Of a stretch of 26,164 nucleotides of DNA, positions 1-7,330 are shown one piece after another; position 1 is the stretch's first letter; every line of letters begins with the position of its first letter. The notes beneath the pieces were generated by a model. The model had not been told where the DNA came from. It was given only the letters and a program-made list of their open reading frames with translations, and did not search any database. A program made the translations under genes and the position numbers. Source of the DNA: DATDCY01 sp964513745 (lineage in GTDB: Bacteria; JAUVQV01; DATDCY01); contig CAZEOK010000036.1 in NCBI GenBank assembly GCA_964513745.1, forward strand, positions 1 through 26,164. Reading direction: 5' to 3'.

Positions 1-624
1 GCCGGCCTGCGGATCTTCCTCGACGGCGCCGACCTCTTCCGCGGGCAGGGGTACTCGACCGCGCCGCCGACCGGCAAGAGCGGCGCGTTCCGGATCGACC
101 TGCTCCCCGAGAGCGCCTTCTACGTCATCGTCAGGAAGCGCGCAAAGGGCACGGGCGCCGGGCCGATCGCCGAGGGCGACCACTTCGGCTACTTCGTCGA
201 GAACCCGGTGCAGGTGCGCGCCGGCAAGGTCGCGAAGATCCGGGTCGAGGTCATCAGCAAGGCCAGCGAGATCGGCAAGGACGACAGCCTCTTCCGCGCA
301 ACCGGCACGCAGATCACCGGCCGCATCCTCGACAAGGCCGGCAAGGTCGTCCCCGGTGTCTACGCGTTCGCCTACGAGGACAAGGTCATGGCGCACGCGC
401 GCCCCTCGTTCATCTCGCGGGAGGTCGACAAGGAGGGGCGCTACGTCATCAACATGGCGAGCGGCGGGCTCTACTACATCGGGGCGCGCTCCGCGTACGG
501 AGACTCGCCGGGACTCGGGGAGTGGTACGGGCGGTACGACGTGACCGCCGACCACTCGGTCCGCGTCGAGACCGGCAAGCGCGTCGAGGGGATCGACATC
601 GTTGTCGAACTCATCAACCCTTAG
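1..624 (+). CDS. Carboxypeptidase-regulatory-like domain protein, 5'-truncated
   Basis: The frame is open from base 1 to the TAG at 622-624, giving 207 residues of a protein whose N-terminus lies outside the window. It has two or more beta-sandwich units resembling carboxypeptidase regulatory-like (transthyretin/Cna-B-like) domains, for example ITGRILDKAGKVVPGVYAF followed by a REVDKEGRYVI turn. The stretch around residues 60-70 (GDHFGYFVENPVQV) and the GEWYGRYDV segment near the C-terminus recur in the protein at 4017-5126 (DDYVGYFPGNPVTV, GEWYGK), so the two are paralogues. The family is usually extracytoplasmic and binds or scaffolds rather than catalyses. The next reading frame can start at TTG 602 and overlaps this stop. 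No enzymatic residues are seen and the function is unknown. Confidence 0.8.
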   Translation, partial: AGLRIFLDGADLFRGQGYSTAPPTGKSGAFRIDLLPESAFYVIVRKRAKGTGAGPIAEGDHFGYFVENPVQVRAGKVAKIRVEVISKASEIGKDDSLFRATGTQITGRILDKAGKVVPGVYAFAYEDKVMAHARPSFISREVDKEGRYVINMASGGLYYIGARSAYGDSPGLGEWYGRYDVTADHSVRVETGKRVEGIDIVVELINP

Positions 625-1603
625 CCGAACGCCGATAAGGGCCCAGCTGCGGCGGTGGGCACTTTACCCCCTGCGAGCTTGCGAGTGGGGGGATGCTGCG
701 GCGGGCACGAGCCCGCCTCATTTCTCAGGGCTTGCCCGCCTTGCATCTGGGCCCTTCTCGGCGTCCGGCGTCACGGTGCTGCTAACTGCCTTAATCACGG
801 CGGGGACGGCCGCCGCGGCGCCTCTGGACTATGTGAAGGGGGTCATGCGCGAGGACACGACCTGGAGCGGGGAGGTGACGATCACCGGCCAGACCGTCGT
901 CAAGAAGGGCGCCACCCTGACGATCCTCCCGGGCACGACCGTGCGCTTCCTCTGGATCGACGAGGACGGCGACGGGATCGGCGACTCCGAACTCAACGTC
1001 GAGGGGCGGATCCTCGCGCGCGGGGAAAAGGACAGGGGCATCACCTTCACCTCCGGGAAGCCCGAACCCCGGATGAAGGACTGGACCTTCATCATGGTCT
1101 CGACGAACAAGGACAGCATCTTCGAGTACTGCACCCTCGAGTACGCCTTCACGGGCATCCAGGTGCATTATTCCTCGGCGACGATACGCAACTGCATCTT
1201 CCGCAGCAACTTCGAGGGGGTGCGGTTCTCCACGACCGCGGTGGACATCCTCAACTGCGACTTCATCGGGAACAACTACGCATTGCGCTTCGAGGCCAAC
1301 GGCTCGCGCGCCAACGTGCTGCGCAACCGGATCGAGGGCAACCGCTATGGTCTGTTCCCGGTGCAGCGCTCGACCTCGACGGTGAAGTTCGAGCAGAACA
1401 ACATCGTCGGGAACACGGAGTTCCAGGTCTACTTCGGCGACAACCAGCGCGTCGACCTGGACTTCCGCGGCAACTGGTGGGGCAGCAGCGACCCGGCGGC
1501 CATCGTCGCGGGTTTCTTCGACCGGACCAAGGACCCGGTCCTCGGCAGCGCGCTCTGGGAGCCGGCCCTCCAGGCTCCGGTCTCTCCCTGCGGGGTCCAG
1601 TGA
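602..1603 (+). CDS. Right-handed parallel beta-helix repeat protein (start uncertain)
   Basis: The protein has a signal-like hydrophobic run ending TAGTAAAAPLD and then degenerate beta-helix rungs: GATLTILPGTTVRF, SIFEYCTLEYAFTGIQ, ATIRNCIFRSNFEGV, VDILNCDFIGNNYAL. It ends with the family-typical NNIVGN and GNWWGSSDPAAI motifs. This architecture (NosD/CASH-like) fits a secreted or periplasmic surface protein. The start is unclear. The frame is open from TTG 602, but residues 13-50 would then be encoded by the foldback repeat at 637-756. The first start codon after the repeat, GTG 776, leaves a hydrophobic segment without the usual basic n-region. The element may have displaced the original start. 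The DUF362 gene follows after one base, suggesting one transcript. Confidence 0.75.
   Translation: MSNSSTLSRTPIRAQLRRWALYPLRACEWGDAAAGTSPPHFSGLARLASGPFSASGVTVLLTALITAGTAAAAPLDYVKGVMREDTTWSGEVTITGQTVVKKGATLTILPGTTVRFLWIDEDGDGIGDSELNVEGRILARGEKDRGITFTSGKPEPRMKDWTFIMVSTNKDSIFEYCTLEYAFTGIQVHYSSATIRNCIFRSNFEGVRFSTTAVDILNCDFIGNNYALRFEANGSRANVLRNRIEGNRYGLFPVQRSTSTVKFEQNNIVGNTEFQVYFGDNQRVDLDFRGNWWGSSDPAAIVAGFFDRTKDPVLGSALWEPALQAPVSPCGVQ
637..756. repeat. 120-bp foldback (MITE-like) element
   Basis: The ends are a perfect 10-bp inverted repeat, AAGGGCCCAG at 637-646 and CTGGGCCCTT at 747-756. Imperfect pairing extends inward (TGC then GGCGG against CCGCC then GCA). Inside lie a second hairpin, GCGGGC-ACGA-GCCCGC near 700-716, and a C-run/G-run pair flanking a TGCGAG direct repeat (about 667-692). 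No target-site duplication is obvious and no ORF of its own is credible. It lies between a stop codon and the beta-helix gene and keeps that reading frame open. It could be a non-autonomous mobile element, a structured RNA or an attenuator. Confidence 0.7.
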
Positions 1604-1604
1604 C

Positions 1605-2540
1605 ATGAGCGTGTGCAGCCGCAGGGAGTTCATCCAGGGCGCCGTCGCCGCCTCGGTCGGCACCGCGGCCCTCGGCGTCGATGGCCTGCTCGGCCTCGCC
1701 GGGGCGGACGACGCCCCGCGCACGACCCTCGCGGTGGCGCGCAACGGCTCCCCCGAGGCCCTCACGCGTGCCGCGATCAGCGATCTCGGCGGGATCGCGA
1801 AGTTCGTCTCGCGCGGGGACGTCGTGGTCGTCAAGCCGAACATCGGCTGGGACCGCAACCCGGAGCAGGCGGCGAATACCAACCCCGAGGTCGTCGGCAC
1901 CGTCGTCCGGCTCTGCCTCGAGGCGGGGGCTGCGAAGGTGCGCGTGATGGACCGCAGCTGCAACGACCCGCGACGCTGCTATCGAAACAGCGGCATTCTC
2001 GCCGCGGTGAGCGCGATCGGCGACCCGGCCGCCACCGTCGAGTTCATGGACGACCGCCGGTTCGTCCCGGTGGACTTCAGCCGCGGCGAGAGCCTGAAGA
2101 AGTGGGCCGTCTGCCAGGATGTCCTCGAGGCCGACCGGCGGCTCAACCTGGCCATCGCCAAGCACCACAACGCCGCGCGGCTGACGATGTGTCTCAAGAA
2201 CACGATGGGCGTGCTCGGCGGCAACCGGGGCAACATCCACCGCGACCTGGACCAGATGATCGCCGACATGAACTCCCGCATCACCTACGACCTGCACCTT
2301 CTCGACGCGGTGCGCATCCTCACCGGCAACGGGCCGCAGGGCGGCCGGCTCTCGGACGTCAGGCGCCTCGACACCGTCATCGCCGGGACCGATCCCGTGG
2401 CGGCCGACTCCTTCGGGGCGACGCTCTTCGGGATCGCCGGGCGTGACGTGCCCCACGTTGCGCACGCAGCCCGCCTCGGTCTCGGGGAGATCGACCTCGC
2501 GCGGGTCAAGGTCAACACCCGGGACCTCGCCGCGGGCTGA
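1605..2540 (+). CDS. DUF362 domain-containing protein with Tat signal
   Basis: The 311-residue protein begins with a twin-arginine signal (R6-R7 in SRREFIQGAVAAS) followed by a hydrophobic Ala/Leu/Gly region, so it should be exported folded. The body matches DUF362: VVVVKPNIGWDRNPEQAANT near residue 75, NTNPEVVGTVVRLCLEAGA, LNLAIAKHHNAARLTMCLKN in the middle and IAGTDPVAADSFGATLFG near the end. DUF362 proteins are often annotated as iron-sulfur or cytoplasmic proteins of unknown role. No CxxCxxC ferredoxin motif is present here, so cluster binding is not supported. ATG 1605 lies one base after the upstream stop. The downstream gene overlaps this stop (TGATG), indicating translational coupling with the FG-GAP protein. 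Confidence 0.85.
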   Translation: MSVCSRREFIQGAVAASVGTAALGVDGLLGLAGADDAPRTTLAVARNGSPEALTRAAISDLGGIAKFVSRGDVVVVKPNIGWDRNPEQAANTNPEVVGTVVRLCLEAGAAKVRVMDRSCNDPRRCYRNSGILAAVSAIGDPAATVEFMDDRRFVPVDFSRGESLKKWAVCQDVLEADRRLNLAIAKHHNAARLTMCLKNTMGVLGGNRGNIHRDLDQMIADMNSRITYDLHLLDAVRILTGNGPQGGRLSDVRRLDTVIAGTDPVAADSFGATLFGIAGRDVPHVAHAARLGLGEIDLARVKVNTRDLAAG

Positions 2541-4012
2541 TGCGCCGCGCCGCGGCACTCGCCCCGCTCGCTCTTGCGCTGGGGCTGTCCTTCCGGACGA
2601 CACTGGCCGCCGGTCCGCTCTTCACCAACGCGACCGCGGGGTCGGGCATCCCCGCCCTGCGGTACGGCGAAGGCGTGAACGCGGTCGACCTCGACGGGGA
2701 CGACCTGCCCGAGCTTTTTCTCCCCTGCGTCCGCGGCAGGGACCGTCTGCTGCGCGGCGGCGGCAGCCTGGGTTTCGTTGACGTCACCGACTCCTGGGGG
2801 ATCGCCGGGGAAGGGGGGATCGGTGCCGTTGCGGCGGACCTCGACCTGGACGGCCGGCCCGAGATCGCCGTCGTGCGCGGCGCCTGGCCCTCCGGGGTCG
2901 TGTCGTTGCTCTCCCGCGGCAGCGGCGGCCGGTTCGCGGATGTGGCGCCCGCCGCGGGCATCGCGACGCGCAGGAACGGCATCGCCGCCGCCGTCGCCGA
3001 CGTCGACGCCGACGGGCGGCCCGATCTGTTCATCTCCACCTGGGGCGGCGACCTGCTGTACCTCAACCGGGGAGGGAGCCCGCCGCGCTTCGTCGAGGCT
3101 ACGGGCCCCGCCGGCCTGGGAGCCGCGGGGCGCAGCTGGGGGGCGCTGTTCGCCGACTTCAACGGCGACGGGCGGCCGGACCTTTTCGTCGCGCGCGGGG
3201 GGGCAGGGAGCGCGGAGCGCAGCCGCTTCTTCCTCAACCGCGGCGGCGGACGCTTCGAGGATGTCACGGCGGGCACGGACCTGGGCAACAGCTCGTTCGC
3301 GATGGGAGGGGTCGCCGCGGACGTGGACGGCGACGGCGACCTCGACCTGTTCGTGACAAGCTTCGACGGCAGCGACCGTCTCTATCGCAACGACGGCGGC
3401 GGTGTTCTGCGCGACGTCACCGCAGCTTCCGGCATTAACTCCTCGCGCAGCGTCGGCGCTGCGGCCGGCTGCGTCGATGGCGATCTGCTGCCCGATCTCG
3501 TCGTGGCCGGTTATGGAGGGCCCGTCCGGCTCTGGCGCAATCTCGGCGGCGGCCGTTTCACCGAGGAGAAGGCAGCGGGCTTCGAGGGCCACCAGCGCAA
3601 CGAGGGTGTCATCCTTGCCGATCTCGACCGCGATGGCGACCTCGATCTCTACGTTGCCAACCTCGACGGCAACAACCGCCTGTACCGCAACATGCTCGAC
3701 GGCGGGCGGTACCTGCGGGTCGTCCCGCATCCCGGGGGCGCGCTCAGCCACGGCGCCACGGCGTGGCTCGCGCGCGTAGGCGAGGCCGCTCCTGGTGCGG
3801 CCCAGTCGCTGCAGTCCGGGACGGGGTTCTGCTCACAGGGTCCTCCGGAGTTCGTCTTCCGTCTTCCGGATGCCGGTCCCTGGCATCTGCGCGTTCTCTA
3901 TCCCGACGGGAGTTTTGACCAGATGACCGCCCTGACGGGTGGGACCGTGCCGGCTCCCCCGGGACAACGCGGGGTGGAGCCGCACGAAGTCCCCGCCCCT
4001 GCGATACACTAG
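2540..4012 (+). CDS. FG-GAP/VCBS repeat protein with C-terminal ASPIC/UnbV domain
   Basis: The 490-residue protein has a signal peptide (MRRAAALAPLALALGLS, cleavage around TLAAG) and about seven FG-GAP-like blades. Each blade carries an Asp-rich calcium-type loop: DLDGDDLPE, DLDLDGRPE, DVDADGRPD, DFNGDGRPD, DVDGDGDLD, DGDLLPD, DLDRDGDLD. The last ~90 residues fit an ASPIC/UnbV domain (SLQSGTGFCSQG ... WHLRVLYPDGSF), although the usual pattern is somewhat diverged. These proteins form secreted or surface beta-propellers that bind ligands or calcium; no catalytic role is implied. ATG 2540 shares its A with the preceding TGA, so expression is probably coupled to the DUF362 gene. Confidence 0.88.
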   Translation: MRRAAALAPLALALGLSFRTTLAAGPLFTNATAGSGIPALRYGEGVNAVDLDGDDLPELFLPCVRGRDRLLRGGGSLGFVDVTDSWGIAGEGGIGAVAADLDLDGRPEIAVVRGAWPSGVVSLLSRGSGGRFADVAPAAGIATRRNGIAAAVADVDADGRPDLFISTWGGDLLYLNRGGSPPRFVEATGPAGLGAAGRSWGALFADFNGDGRPDLFVARGGAGSAERSRFFLNRGGGRFEDVTAGTDLGNSSFAMGGVAADVDGDGDLDLFVTSFDGSDRLYRNDGGGVLRDVTAASGINSSRSVGAAAGCVDGDLLPDLVVAGYGGPVRLWRNLGGGRFTEEKAAGFEGHQRNEGVILADLDRDGDLDLYVANLDGNNRLYRNMLDGGRYLRVVPHPGGALSHGATAWLARVGEAAPGAAQSLQSGTGFCSQGPPEFVFRLPDAGPWHLRVLYPDGSFDQMTALTGGTVPAPPGQRGVEPHEVPAPAIH

Positions 4013-4016
4013 AGCC

Positions 4017-5126
4017 ATGATGCCGGGTATGGGGGCACGGGTTCGCGGCCGTTGTCGGGCCGCCGTGGTCGCGCTGACGGTGATCGCCGCGATCATCATT
4101 TCATTTGGCTTCCCCGGGGCTGCTGCAGGCGTCGAGGCCCCCAGGAGCGGGGTTGAAGGAGCCGCCGCCCTGCGTGGGAAGCTGGTCGCCGGCGTTGTCG
4201 TTCTGGCCTTCGCCGCTCCCGGACCCGGTCCCGGGGAACTGCCGCTCGCCAGGTCGGAGGGAACCGACCGGGACGGCCGCTATCAACTCGCCCTCAAGCC
4301 GGGCAGCTACCACCTCGTCGCCGTCAGGACCGCCGGGGCGCCCTGGCCGTTTCGCGGAGCGAAAGACGATCTGTTCAGCTATTACCTCGGCAATCCGATC
4401 GTCGTCGAGCCGGGGAAGATGACGCGCGTCGCCTTCAACCTGGTGCGCATCGGGGACGCACCCGCGCCGGTCGGGGGCGAGGGTTCAGGTATCGCCGGCC
4501 AGGTCCTGTTCATGGACAAGCCGCTCGGGCGCGCGTACGTGCACGTTTTCAGCGATCCGGGTGCAAACTTCCGCGGGATGGGTCTGGCCTCCGTGCCCAC
4601 CGGGGAGGACGGGCGCTTCCGGATCAAGCTTCCTCCGGGCAGGTACTACGTTCTCGCGAGAAAACGTCAGGGCGGCGGCATGTACGGTCCTCCGGGCAGG
4701 GATGACTACGTCGGCTATTTCCCGGGCAACCCGGTGACGGTTCGCCCAGGGGAGTTCGTCCCGCTGCGTCTCGAAGCGACGACCAGGATCGACACGCTCG
4801 AAGAGGAGCTGTTCGCGGACGGAACGAGCGCCGGTTGGTTCGAGGGAACCGTCACCGGACCCGGTGGCAAGCCGGCCGCCGGGCTGTATGTGCTGTTTTA
4901 CGCCGAGGAGACCATGTCCGGGACGCCGGCCTTCGTCGCCGGCCCGACCGATGCCAACGGGCGCTTCAAGGTCCGCGCCGCGGCAGGAAAATTCCACCTG
5001 CTCGCCCGTTCCAACCTCGGGGGGCCGCTCGAAGCCGGGGAGTGGTACGGCAAGACGGTCCTTGCCGACGGCAAGGCACCGGAGGGAGGGATCAGGATCG
5101 GCGTTTCCCGATTCCGCGGGCAGTGA
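4017..5126 (+). CDS. Secreted carboxypeptidase-regulatory-like repeat protein
   Basis: Starting at ATG 4017 (ATG 4020 and 4029 are alternatives), the protein has 369 residues. A basic n-region (RVRGRCR) precedes a long hydrophobic segment (AAVVALTVIAAIIISFGF), giving a signal peptide or N-terminal anchor. Three beta-sandwich units follow, at about residues 45-135, 155-260 and 275-365. Each has the pattern of a strand, then DRDGRYQL / GEDGRFRIKL / DANGRFKVRA, then PGSYHLVAV / PGRYYVLAR / AGKFHLLAR. This is characteristic of carboxypeptidase regulatory-like (Cna-B-like) domains. It is a paralogue of the truncated protein at 1-624. The gene begins 4 bp after the FG-GAP stop. No clear Shine-Dalgarno is present, but TACACT lies 6 bp before the first ATG. 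Binding or structural role; function unknown. Confidence 0.82.
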   Translation: MMPGMGARVRGRCRAAVVALTVIAAIIISFGFPGAAAGVEAPRSGVEGAAALRGKLVAGVVVLAFAAPGPGPGELPLARSEGTDRDGRYQLALKPGSYHLVAVRTAGAPWPFRGAKDDLFSYYLGNPIVVEPGKMTRVAFNLVRIGDAPAPVGGEGSGIAGQVLFMDKPLGRAYVHVFSDPGANFRGMGLASVPTGEDGRFRIKLPPGRYYVLARKRQGGGMYGPPGRDDYVGYFPGNPVTVRPGEFVPLRLEATTRIDTLEEELFADGTSAGWFEGTVTGPGGKPAAGLYVLFYAEETMSGTPAFVAGPTDANGRFKVRAAAGKFHLLARSNLGGPLEAGEWYGKTVLADGKAPEGGIRIGVSRFRGQ

Positions 5127-5231
5127 GCGAGCTTCTTCCGTTGGTTCGAGGGTCGGGAACCGGCTCTGACGAGCGCCGTCTTTCCGGCAGCTTCACCGAG
5201 GAGCTTGTTGTCCGGAGTGGGCGACGCCCGG

Positions 5232-7025
5232 TCAGGGCGAGTTTGGTCCCCCACTTGACTCCCTGCCGCGACGTGCGGCTGCTTGCGCACGTGCCACGGC
5301 GAGATGCTCTCGGATCGATGGGTTCGCGGGGTCGAGTGCCGCCGCCGCCTCGAGCAGCGGCACCGCGTCGCCGGCTCGACCGGCCCGGGCCAACGCTACT
5401 CCCAGCAGGTCGAGGGTGCGCGGGTCCCGAGGTTGCAGGCTGAGCGAGACGCGGTAGGAGTCGAGCGCCTCCTGGCGGCGTCCCAGCTTTTCGAGCGACT
5501 GCGCGAGGTTCCTGTGCGCGAGGGGGTCCGCGGCGTCGCGGGCGATTGTCTCCCGGAACCAGCCGACAGCCTCTTCGTGACGGCCCAGTTCCGCCAGCGC
5601 ACGGCCGAGGTTCTGGTAACCCTTGGGGGAATTCGGGGCGAAGCGTATCGTCTCCTCGAAGTGGGGCAGCGATGCCGCGGCCTCCCGGCGCGCGAGCAGG
5701 GCCGTGCCGAGGTTGTTGTGCGCGATGTGGCTGCCTTCGGACACCGAAATTGCATGTGAGAAAAGCGCCACTCCGTCTCGCCAGGTGCAGACTTGCCGCG
5801 CGGTGACCGTGCAGAGCAGGCCGATTGCGGCGAGCGACAGGGCGGCAACGATCCGAGCCGCCCGTTTTCCCCTCCCGGCGATCTCTGAAAGCCCCCACGC
5901 CGCGGCGACGAACATGCCGACGAGGGGCAGATATGTATAGCGGTCGGCCATTGCCTGCTCGCCGACCTGCACGAGGCCGATCACCGGAAGGAGGGAGACG
6001 AGGTACCAGAGTGAACCCGCGAGGATCCAGGGCCGCCGGCGGGATTGACGCAGGGCCAATGCGGCGAGCGTGGCTCCCAGGAGCAGCGCGCTGACGAGGA
6101 CAACCGGGGGGTGGCCGCCCGGCGGGTGCGGATAGAAAACCGCGAGGTCGTCCGGCCAGATGGCCTTGCGCAGATAACGGGCGTACGCGACGGCGGCGTT
6201 GGCGGCCCGCGTCGGCAGGGGAATGCCGGTGGCAGCCTGCATCGCGCCGGCGCCGGACTGCACCACCCAGGTGACGCCCCCGGAGATGACGGAGAGCAGG
6301 AACAGCGGCGATTTTTCGAGCCAGAGTCGCGCCGGGGGAAGAAAGCCGGCGAGCGGGGCGGCAGCCTGCGGCATGCCCGGTGACGGCGACCATCTGCCGA
6401 GCGGCCACCAGTCGAGCAGCAGCAGGAGCAGCGGGAGCGTCACCGGCATGGGCTTGGCCAGCAGCGCCAGCGCAAAGAGCAGCGGCACCGCCGCCTTCGC
6501 CGCACTGCCCCCCGGCCGGCGCACGACCCGCGCGTACACCACGGCCGCGCCGAGCGCGAAGAGCGTCGAGAGCACGTCTTTTCTTTCCGCGGCCCAGGCG
6601 ACGGACTCCACGTGCAGCGGGTGGACGGCGAAGAGGGTGGCGACCAGCGCGCTCGTCCAGAGCGCACCGGAGAGGCCGTGCAGCAGGGCGAGCAGCAGCA
6701 GGGCGTTGGCGCCGTGGATCGCGAGACTGACCGCGTGGTGCGCGGCGGGGTTCATGCCGAAGAGCTGAACGTCGATCAGGTGCGAGACCCAGGTCAGCGG
6801 ATGCCAGTTGCCGCCCCGGGATGTCGTGAACGCCCACCAGAGCCCGGCGAGGCTGATGCCGCTTGACAGAGCCGGGTTTTCCGTCAGGTAGAGGTCATCG
6901 TCGTAATTGACGAAGCCGTTGGAAACAACCCCGCCGAGGGTGCCCCATGTTAAAAGAACGAGGAGGACGGGGATCACCCAGCCTGCTCGAGGGCCTGTCG
7001 GGCGATCCGCCGCTTTCCTGGACAC
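5232..7025 (-). CDS. Multi-spanning membrane protein with C-terminal TPR repeats (GT-C-like)
   Basis: The likely start is GTG 7025; the frame stays open further upstream, but a consensus promoter sits immediately before 7025. The protein has 597 residues. The N-terminal ~430 contain about ten transmembrane helices and the motif NGFVNYDDDLYLTENP near residues 36-51. Acidic residues in the first extracytoplasmic loop, followed by NWHPLTWVSHLIDVQLFG and AVHPLHVESVAWAAERKD, are typical of GT-C-type, PMT/OGT-related membrane proteins. The last ~160 residues form about four to five TPRs (HIAHNNLGTALLARREAAAS, GYQNLGRALAELGRHEEA, AHRNLAQSLEKLGRRQEA, LDLLGVALARAGRAGDA). Probable role: membrane glycosyl transfer or assembly of protein complexes, inferred from the fold only. 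The gene is monocistronic and convergent with the upstream cluster. Confidence 0.82.
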   Translation of the reverse strand: MSRKAADRPTGPRAGWVIPVLLVLLTWGTLGGVVSNGFVNYDDDLYLTENPALSSGISLAGLWWAFTTSRGGNWHPLTWVSHLIDVQLFGMNPAAHHAVSLAIHGANALLLLALLHGLSGALWTSALVATLFAVHPLHVESVAWAAERKDVLSTLFALGAAVVYARVVRRPGGSAAKAAVPLLFALALLAKPMPVTLPLLLLLLDWWPLGRWSPSPGMPQAAAPLAGFLPPARLWLEKSPLFLLSVISGGVTWVVQSGAGAMQAATGIPLPTRAANAAVAYARYLRKAIWPDDLAVFYPHPPGGHPPVVLVSALLLGATLAALALRQSRRRPWILAGSLWYLVSLLPVIGLVQVGEQAMADRYTYLPLVGMFVAAAWGLSEIAGRGKRAARIVAALSLAAIGLLCTVTARQVCTWRDGVALFSHAISVSEGSHIAHNNLGTALLARREAAASLPHFEETIRFAPNSPKGYQNLGRALAELGRHEEAVGWFRETIARDAADPLAHRNLAQSLEKLGRRQEALDSYRVSLSLQPRDPRTLDLLGVALARAGRAGDAVPLLEAAAALDPANPSIREHLAVARAQAAARRGRESSGGPNSP

Positions 7026-7031
7026 CCCTGG

Positions 7032-7060
7032 ATTCTCACCAGCCAGACCGGAACTGTCAA
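7032..7060 (-). promoter_or_regulatory. Probable sigma70 promoter of the TPR membrane protein
   Basis: On the minus strand TTGACA (complement of 7055-7060) is followed after 17 bp by GAGAAT (complement of 7032-7037). GTG 7025 begins 6 bp beyond the -10 box, so the predicted transcript would start at or next to the start codon. The -35 is perfect and the -10 is 4/6. Confidence 0.5.
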
Positions 7061-7134
7061 CGACGCGGGGAGTGCCGGGGGCAGATGAGTGTCGTGCTGG
7101 CGGAGGTGCGCTCGGCGGCAAGGATTGCAAGGGC

Positions 7135-7164
7135 TTGACAATCCCGACGTTTGGCGAAAAGATA
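7135..7164 (+). promoter_or_regulatory. Probable sigma70 promoter of the small-peptide gene
   Basis: A perfect TTGACA (7135-7140) is followed after 18 bp by AAGATA (7159-7164), 42 bp upstream of the peptide ATG. It diverges from the TPR-protein promoter, whose -35 is about 75 bp away. Confidence 0.55.
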
Positions 7165-7206
7165 ACGTCGATCGCGAAGAAACACTGGCAACGAGGAGGA
7201 TGGCAC

Positions 7207-7269
7207 ATGCGCAAGGTCAAGTATGTGAAGCCCGGCGTGGTGGGCGGCTCCAGCGTTCACCCCTGCTGA
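7207..7269 (+). CDS. 20-residue Gly-Gly/Cys-terminal peptide, candidate RiPP precursor
   Basis: The reading frame encodes MRKVKYVKPGVVGGSSVHPC and stops at TGA 7267-7269. It is short but very well supported by its context. A TTGACA/AAGATA promoter lies upstream, a perfect AGGAGG (7194-7199) sits 7 bp before the ATG, and an 11-bp GC-rich hairpin with a T-run lies 22 bp after the stop. The N-terminus is basic with a KxYxKP motif. Tyr-x-x-Pro is the type of leader motif bound by RRE/PqqD-like domains in lasso and some radical-SAM-modified peptides. The C-terminus is GGSSVHPC, with one terminal Cys. It distantly recalls, from memory only, the small Geobacter-type radical-SAM target peptides. No PqqD, B1 or adjacent radical SAM gene is seen. 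The nearest neighbours are a binding-protein ORF and two U32 proteins. Function unknown. Confidence 0.7.
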   Translation: MRKVKYVKPGVVGGSSVHPC

Positions 7270-7291
7270 GCACGGTTTCGACCGCATCTCC

Positions 7292-7329
7292 CGAGCCGGC
7301 ACCTCTCGGCGTGCCGGCTCGCATTTTTT
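7292..7329 (+). terminator. Rho-independent terminator after the peptide gene
   Basis: A perfect 11-bp stem (7292-7302 with 7311-7321, core GAGCCGGCAC/GTGCCGGCTC) encloses an 8-nt loop. It is followed by CA and then six T (7324-7329). It lies 22 bp after the peptide stop and closes a transcript of roughly 150-160 nt. Confidence 0.9.
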
Positions 7330-7330
7330 C

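Noticed and set aside
2285..3751. 488-codon minus-strand open frame
   Set aside because: It is a shadow of the FG-GAP repeats; its apparent repetition mirrors the Asp-rich loops read backwards.
5127..5231. Intrinsic terminator or small gene between the convergent surface-protein and TPR genes
   Set aside because: Only 4-5 bp stems without T-runs are visible, and no short frame has an SD or conserved-looking sequence.
7267..7330. TGA of the small peptide read as selenocysteine, with the downstream hairpin as a SECIS element
   Set aside because: The frame after TGA stays open far past the hairpin and into the next gene. The hairpin is a perfect stem followed by six T, which is a terminator, and the loop has no recognisable SECIS features.
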